A stretch of DNA of 16,334 nt, from positions 1 through 16,334 of the forward strand of contig SFFH01000045.1 of NCBI GenBank assembly GCA_004557905.1. The letters are read 5' to 3'. Position 1 is the first letter of the stretch, and each line of letters starts with the position of its first letter. A model generated the notes under the pieces. It saw nothing but the letters and a program-made list of their open reading frames with translations, was not told the DNA's origin and made no database searches. The stretch is from Clostridiales bacterium. GTDB taxonomy: Bacteria; Bacillota; Clostridia; Christensenellales; Aristaeellaceae. Below, one piece after another: positions 12,465-16,334 of the stretch. Both the position numbers and the translations under genes were made by a program.

Positions 12465-13754
12465 ATGAACAAGACCGTCTCCCCCAGCCCCCTGTCCGGC
12501 ACGCTCCAGGTGATGCCCAGCAAGTCCGCCTCGCACCGCGCGGTGATGATGGCCGCGCTGGCGAAGGGCGAAACGGAGCTTTCGCCGCTGCAGCTCTCGC
12601 GCGACATCGAGGCGACACTCGCCTGCGCGAAGGCGCTGGGGCTGACTGCGCAGGCCCAGATCCTGCCGCACACGCTGCCCGGCTTCGTCTCCGCCAGAAT
12701 TTCGGGCGGACAGCAGGCCGCTGCGGGCGGCATGCGCGTGCTCGACTGCGGGGAATCCGGCTCGACGCTGCGCTTCTTCATCCCGCTGGCGCTCGACGGG
12801 CGCGGCCCGGTACGCTTCGTCGGCCACGGCCGGCTGATGCAGCGCCCTCTTGGCGTCTACGAGGAGATGTTTCGTCCGCTCGGCGTGCGCTGGGAGCGGA
12901 CGGAGGACAGCCTAACCGTCGAGGGCAGGCTGCAGTCCGGGCAGTACTTCCTGCGCGGCGACGTGAGCAGCCAGTTCATCACGGGGCTGCTGCTGGCGCT
13001 GCCGCAGCTTGCGGGCAACAGTGTCATCCGCATCACCACGCAGCTCGAATCCCGCGCGTATGTGGAGCTCACCCGCCGCGTACAGGCGGCGTTCGGCATC
13101 GAGTCCTTCTGGAAGGACGGACAGACGCTCGTCGTCCCCGGCAGCCAGCGCCCCGTCTCCCCCGGCCGCGCGCATGTGGAAAGCGACTGGAGCCACGCGG
13201 CGTTCTATCTCACCGCGGGATGCCTGTCCAGCGCCGGTCCGCTCATGCTGCACGGCCTTGACATGGGCAGCGCCCAGGGCGACCGCGCCATCGTTGACAT
13301 CCTGCGCGGCATGGGCGCGATCATCCGATGCGAGGGCGACGTGCTCACCGTCTGCCCCTCCCGGCTGCGCGCCTGCGACGTGGACGCCTCCCAGATCCCG
13401 GATCTGGTGCCCATCCTCGCCGTGGCGATGGCCGCAGCCGACGGCGAAAGCCGCATCACCGGCGCGGCCCGCCTGCGCATCAAGGAGAGCGACCGCCTTG
13501 CCGCCATGTGCGCGGCGCTCACCGCCTGCGGCGCGGACGTGACGGAGCGCCCGGACGGGCTGGTCATCCGCGGCTGCAGGCCGCTGCACGGCGCAGTCGT
13601 CAACGGCTGCAACGACCACCGCATCGTCATGGCGATGGCCGTCGCCTCCGTGCTCGCCAGCGGCGATCTCACGATATCCGACGCGGAGGCGGTCAGCAAG
13701 TCCGCCCCGGCGTTCTGGGAAGAATTCACGGCATTGGGAGGGCACGCGCAATGA
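12465..13754 (+). CDS. aroA: 3-phosphoshikimate 1-carboxyvinyltransferase (EPSP synthase)
   Basis: Transfers enolpyruvyl from PEP to shikimate 3-phosphate, sixth step of the pathway. It has 429 residues; ATG 12465 follows AAGGAG by 7 nt. The two-domain inside-out barrel is complete: MPSKSASHRAVM (17-29, Lys20, Ser21 and Arg25 bind the substrates), DCGESGSTLRFF (94-105, PEP loop), GRLMQRPLG (122-130), GDVSSQFITGLL (165-176), the catalytic Asp313 in IPDLVPILAV, and RIKESDRLAAM (338-348, catalytic Glu341), then DHRIVMAMAV (384-393). The PEP loop reads GESGST rather than the GNAGTA of the E. coli enzyme. The stop overlaps the start of aroC (ATGA). Confidence 0.95.
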   Translation: MNKTVSPSPLSGTLQVMPSKSASHRAVMMAALAKGETELSPLQLSRDIEATLACAKALGLTAQAQILPHTLPGFVSARISGGQQAAAGGMRVLDCGESGSTLRFFIPLALDGRGPVRFVGHGRLMQRPLGVYEEMFRPLGVRWERTEDSLTVEGRLQSGQYFLRGDVSSQFITGLLLALPQLAGNSVIRITTQLESRAYVELTRRVQAAFGIESFWKDGQTLVVPGSQRPVSPGRAHVESDWSHAAFYLTAGCLSSAGPLMLHGLDMGSAQGDRAIVDILRGMGAIIRCEGDVLTVCPSRLRACDVDASQIPDLVPILAVAMAAADGESRITGAARLRIKESDRLAAMCAALTACGADVTERPDGLVIRGCRPLHGAVVNGCNDHRIVMAMAVASVLASGDLTISDAEAVSKSAPAFWEEFTALGGHAQ

Positions 13755-14863
13755 GAGGCTCCTTCGGCAATTCCTTCAAGCTGACGATCTTCGGCGAATC
13801 CCACGGCGGCGCGATCGGCATGGTGATCGACGGCATCCCCGCCGGCACGGTCATTGGTGAGGAGGACATCGCACGCCACATGGCGCGCCGCGCGCCGGGC
13901 AACGATCCCACGGCCACCGCCCGCAAGGAGCCGGATCGGGTGAAGATCGTGTCCGGCCTCTTTGAGGGCCGCGCGACCGGCGCGCCGCTGTGCGGCCTGA
14001 TTGAGAACACCAACACCCGCTCCGGCGACTATGCGCAGCTGCGCGCGAAAATGCGCCCCGGCCACGCCGACTACGCCGGCAGCGTCAAGTACATGGGCTT
14101 CAACGACCCGCGCGGCGGCGGGCACTTCTCGGGCCGCATCACCGCGCCGCTCGTCTTCGCCGGCAGCATCGCCCGGCAGCTGCTCGCCCGGCGGGGCATC
14201 ACCATCGGCGCGCACATCGCCGCCATCGAAAGCGTGGAGGATACCCCCTTCGACGCCGTAAACGTGGACCGAGCGACGCTTGAGCGCCTGCAGGACAGCC
14301 GTTTCCCGCTGCTTGCCCCCGACCGCGAGGACGCCATGCGGGCACGCGTCGCCGAGGCCCGGGCCGATTGCGACAGCGTCGGCGGCGTCATCGAGTGCGC
14401 CGCAGTCGGCGTGCCCGCGGGCATCGGCTCGCCGTTCTTCGGCTCGATGGAGAGCGTCGTCAGCCAGCTGCTCTTTTCCATCCCGGCGGTCAAGTCCGTC
14501 GAGTTCGGCGACGCGGCCTGGATGGCCCGCATGCGCGGCAGTCAGACCAACGACGCGATGGCCTTTGACGGAAACGGGCGCGTCGCCTGCCTGACCAACC
14601 ACAACGGCGGCGTGACCGGCGGCATCACCAACGGCATGCCGGTGGTCTTCCGCGTCTGCGTCAAGCCCACGCCCTCCATTGCGCGCGCGCAGCAGACCGT
14701 CGACCTGACCACCGGAGAAAACACCACGCTCGCCATCACCGGCCGCCACGACCCGTGTATCGTCCCCCGCGCCGTCGTCGTCGTCGAAAGCGCGCTGGCC
14801 ATCGCCCTGTGCGAGCTGATGATGGACGACGCCTCTACCCGGGCGCTCAAGGAAGGAGAATAA
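13751..14863 (+). CDS. aroC: Chorismate synthase
   Basis: Anti-1,4 elimination of phosphate from EPSP to give chorismate, requiring reduced FMN; last shikimate step. It has 370 residues. The start ATG 13751 overlaps the aroA stop by four bases. Family signatures are intact: GESHGGAIGMVIDGIPAG (15-32), RRAPGNDP...ARKEPDRVKIVSGLFEGRATGAPL, PGHADYAG (103-110), RGGGHFSGRITAPLVFAGSIA (121-141), TNHNGGVTGGITNGMPV, and RHDPCIVPRAVVVVE near the C-terminus. The PGNDPTA segment differs from the usual basic PGQSKLTT at that place. Spacing of 4 nt to pheA keeps it in the operon. Confidence 0.95.
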   Translation: MRGSFGNSFKLTIFGESHGGAIGMVIDGIPAGTVIGEEDIARHMARRAPGNDPTATARKEPDRVKIVSGLFEGRATGAPLCGLIENTNTRSGDYAQLRAKMRPGHADYAGSVKYMGFNDPRGGGHFSGRITAPLVFAGSIARQLLARRGITIGAHIAAIESVEDTPFDAVNVDRATLERLQDSRFPLLAPDREDAMRARVAEARADCDSVGGVIECAAVGVPAGIGSPFFGSMESVVSQLLFSIPAVKSVEFGDAAWMARMRGSQTNDAMAFDGNGRVACLTNHNGGVTGGITNGMPVVFRVCVKPTPSIARAQQTVDLTTGENTTLAITGRHDPCIVPRAVVVVESALAIALCELMMDDASTRALKEGE

Positions 14864-14867
14864 CGCC

Positions 14868-15968
14868 ATGAAGGACCTTTCCAGTTGCCGCGCCGAAATC
14901 GACGCGATTGACAGGCAGATCGTCGCGCTGTTCGAGCAGCGCATGCACGTCGCGCGCGACGTGGCCGGCTACAAGCATGCGCATCATATGGATATTCTGG
15001 ACGCCTCCCGCGAGCAGGCCGTTCTCCTCTCCCGGGCCGACATGACCGCAGAGGAGCCGCTCAAGGCCAGCGTCGTGGAGCTTTTCCGCGAGCTGATGCG
15101 TCTGTCCCGCCAGGAGCAGCGCCGCTATCTGGATACGCTGACCCAGACGCAGCGCGTCGCCTACAACGGCGTGCCGGGCGCGTTCAGCGAGAGCGCGGTC
15201 GTCGGCTTCTTCGGCGAGGACAGCGACCGCGTGTGCTTCAAGACGTTTGAGGAGATCTTCGCCGCCGTGGCGGAGGGCAGCGTCAAGTACGGCGTGCTCC
15301 CGGTGGAAAACTCCTCCTCCGGCTCGGTCAACACGGTCTATGACCTGATGGGCCGCTACTCCTGCCACATCGTGGGCGAGCAGCTGGTGCGCGTGGAGCA
15401 ATGCCTGCTGGGCCTGCCGGGCGCGAAAATCGAGGACATCACGACCGTGTTCAGCCACGAGCAGGGCTTCGCCCAGTGCCCGGTCTTCCTCGGCCAGCAC
15501 CCGGACTGGAAGACCACGCCGTATTTCAACACCGCCATCTCCGCCAAGCATGTCGCTGAGCTGGGCGATCCGCACAACGCCGCCATCGCCTCCCGGCTGG
15601 CCGCCAAACACTACGGCCTCAGCATTCTCGCGCCGGACATCCATTCCTTTGACGGCAACCACACGCGCTTCATCGTGGTGTCCAGCAGCCCGGAGCCCAT
15701 CGGCGTGCCGGACAAGGCGACCCTCACCTTCACCCTGCGCCACGAGCGCGGCACGCTCATGCGCGCGCTCTCCAGCTTCGTCGCCATGGGCATGAACCTG
15801 ACGCACATCGAGTCCCGGCCGCTGCACAACAACAACTGGGAGTACTGCTTCTATGTCGATCTGACCGGCAACGTGAGCGAGAACAACCTGAACGTGCTGA
15901 TGGAGTCGCTGGCCAAGGACTGCGAGAACTGCCGTCTGCTGGGCGCGTACCGCGCGGCGAAGGGGTAA
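14868..15968 (+). CDS. pheA: Bifunctional chorismate mutase / prephenate dehydratase with ACT domain (P-protein)
   Basis: Converts chorismate to prephenate and then to phenylpyruvate, the Phe branch. It has 366 residues from ATG 14868, 9 nt after AAGGAG. Residues 1-87 are an AroQ chorismate mutase: Arg8, Arg25, Lys36, Asp45, Arg48 and Glu49 keep the spacing of the E. coli active site. Residues about 96-272 are prephenate dehydratase (VAYNGVPGAFSESAV, VLPVENSSSGSVNTVYDL, NTAISAK, and GNHTRF with the catalytic Thr266). Residues about 283-362 are an ACT domain (GTLMRALSSFVAMGMNLTHIESRPLHNNNWEYCFYVDL); ESRP is the Phe-binding signature, so Phe feedback is expected. The mutase domain also supplies prephenate for tyrA, which has none of its own. 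Clostridia often split the mutase and dehydratase; here they are fused. Confidence 0.95.
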   Translation: MKDLSSCRAEIDAIDRQIVALFEQRMHVARDVAGYKHAHHMDILDASREQAVLLSRADMTAEEPLKASVVELFRELMRLSRQEQRRYLDTLTQTQRVAYNGVPGAFSESAVVGFFGEDSDRVCFKTFEEIFAAVAEGSVKYGVLPVENSSSGSVNTVYDLMGRYSCHIVGEQLVRVEQCLLGLPGAKIEDITTVFSHEQGFAQCPVFLGQHPDWKTTPYFNTAISAKHVAELGDPHNAAIASRLAAKHYGLSILAPDIHSFDGNHTRFIVVSSSPEPIGVPDKATLTFTLRHERGTLMRALSSFVAMGMNLTHIESRPLHNNNWEYCFYVDLTGNVSENNLNVLMESLAKDCENCRLLGAYRAAKG

Positions 15969-15971
15969 GCC

Positions 15972-16334
15972 ATGGACAAGCACATCTTTCTCATCGGCAT
16001 GATGGGCTGCGGCAAGAGCACCGTCGGCCGGCACGAGGGCCTCAGCATTCCGGAGATCTTCGCCGCTTCGGGCGACGCGGGCTTCCGCGTCTGCGAGACG
16101 GCGGCGCTTCGCCGCGCCTGCGCGGCCCCGCCCTGCGTCGTCGCCACGGGCGGCGGCATCGTCACGCGCGAGGAGAACATCACGCTCATGCGCAAAAGCG
16201 GCCTGGTTGTATGGCTCAACCGGCCGCTGGAGGATATGATCGCGGACGTGCGGCAGGACACGCGCCCCAACCTCGCCGGGGACAAGGCGGAACGCATGCG
16301 TACGCTGTTCGCCGCGCGCGAGGCGCTCTACCGC
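15972..16334 (+). CDS. aroK: Shikimate kinase, internally shortened and cut by the window edge
   Basis: Phosphorylates shikimate at O3 using ATP. The ATG is 3 nt after the pheA stop, with AGGGG as the ribosome binding site. The frame stays open to the window end (121 residues). Walker A GMMGCGKST (9-17), GFR (37-39, shikimate-binding Arg), ATGGGIV (58-64) and RPNLAG (98-103) are present. Between GR (20) and GLSIPEIF (23-30) about 20 residues expected in the family are absent, including the D-x-D motif that binds Mg2+ and shikimate (Asp34 in well-studied enzymes). The deletion is in frame. As written the protein should be unable to bind substrate normally: a degraded gene, or an assembly collapse. 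The 3' end lies outside the window. Confidence 0.85.
   Translation, partial: MDKHIFLIGMMGCGKSTVGRHEGLSIPEIFAASGDAGFRVCETAALRRACAAPPCVVATGGGIVTREENITLMRKSGLVVWLNRPLEDMIADVRQDTRPNLAGDKAERMRTLFAAREALYR

Noticed and set aside
14847..16034. A 395-codon minus-strand frame opposite pheA
   Set aside because: His/Ala/Val/Gly-rich composition with no motif and no ribosome binding site. The plus strand encodes a clear three-domain P-protein.

Overview
The window looks like a chromosomal segment of a GC-rich member of the Clostridia (Firmicutes). Ribosome binding sites are strong (AAGGAG/AGGAGG at 7-9 nt), codon third positions are mostly G or C, promoters are sigma-A type and often carry an extended TGn -10, and the aromatic gene order aroF-tyrA-aroB-aroA-aroC-pheA-aroK is one I associate with clostridia. 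Species cannot be named from the sequence alone.

Left end (1-1811): the tail of an unidentified gene, then a large serine recombinase broken by a frameshift near 573, consistent with the edge of a decayed mobile element. Its reading frame runs through a rho-independent terminator, and a 17-bp tandem repeat follows. Middle-left (1853-5572): a DUF1576-type membrane protein and a convergent EamA-family exporter share a bidirectional terminator. The exporter is divergent from a tRNA-dihydrouridine synthase, and the -35 boxes of the two promoters abut. The 3' end of the synthase gene is overlapped on the other strand by a very small, probably single-pass membrane protein gene.

Centre (5423-6897): a divergent regulatory pair. 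Leftward are a coiled-coil/excisionase-type HTH protein and the small membrane protein. Rightward is a CI/LexA-like XRE-S24 self-cleaving repressor whose own promoter carries near-identical GGTGAC-centred operators. Then comes a potassium uptake system, ktrB-ktrA (6981-9033).

Right (9070-16334): the aromatic amino acid operon. It has its own promoter, a 24-residue leader peptide rich in Phe and Tyr, a long hairpin that overlaps the leader codons, and an intrinsic terminator just before aroF. This is the architecture of a translation-dependent attenuator. The operon encodes DAHP synthase, prephenate dehydrogenase, 3-dehydroquinate synthase, EPSP synthase, chorismate synthase, a chorismate mutase-prephenate dehydratase with an ACT domain, and the start of a shikimate kinase. 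The enzymes span entry into the shikimate pathway through to prephenate, phenylpyruvate and hydroxyphenylpyruvate; aroD and aroE are not in the window. A 188-bp gap between tyrA and aroB holds a cluster of palindromes. The shikimate kinase lacks about 20 residues that normally include the Asp motif binding shikimate and metal.

The best candidates for something undescribed are the Phe/Tyr leader-peptide attenuator, the self-cleaving repressor module with its divergent HTH and mini-membrane partners, and the palindrome cluster inside the aro operon. No CRISPR array, rRNA, tRNA or complete insertion sequence was recognised.
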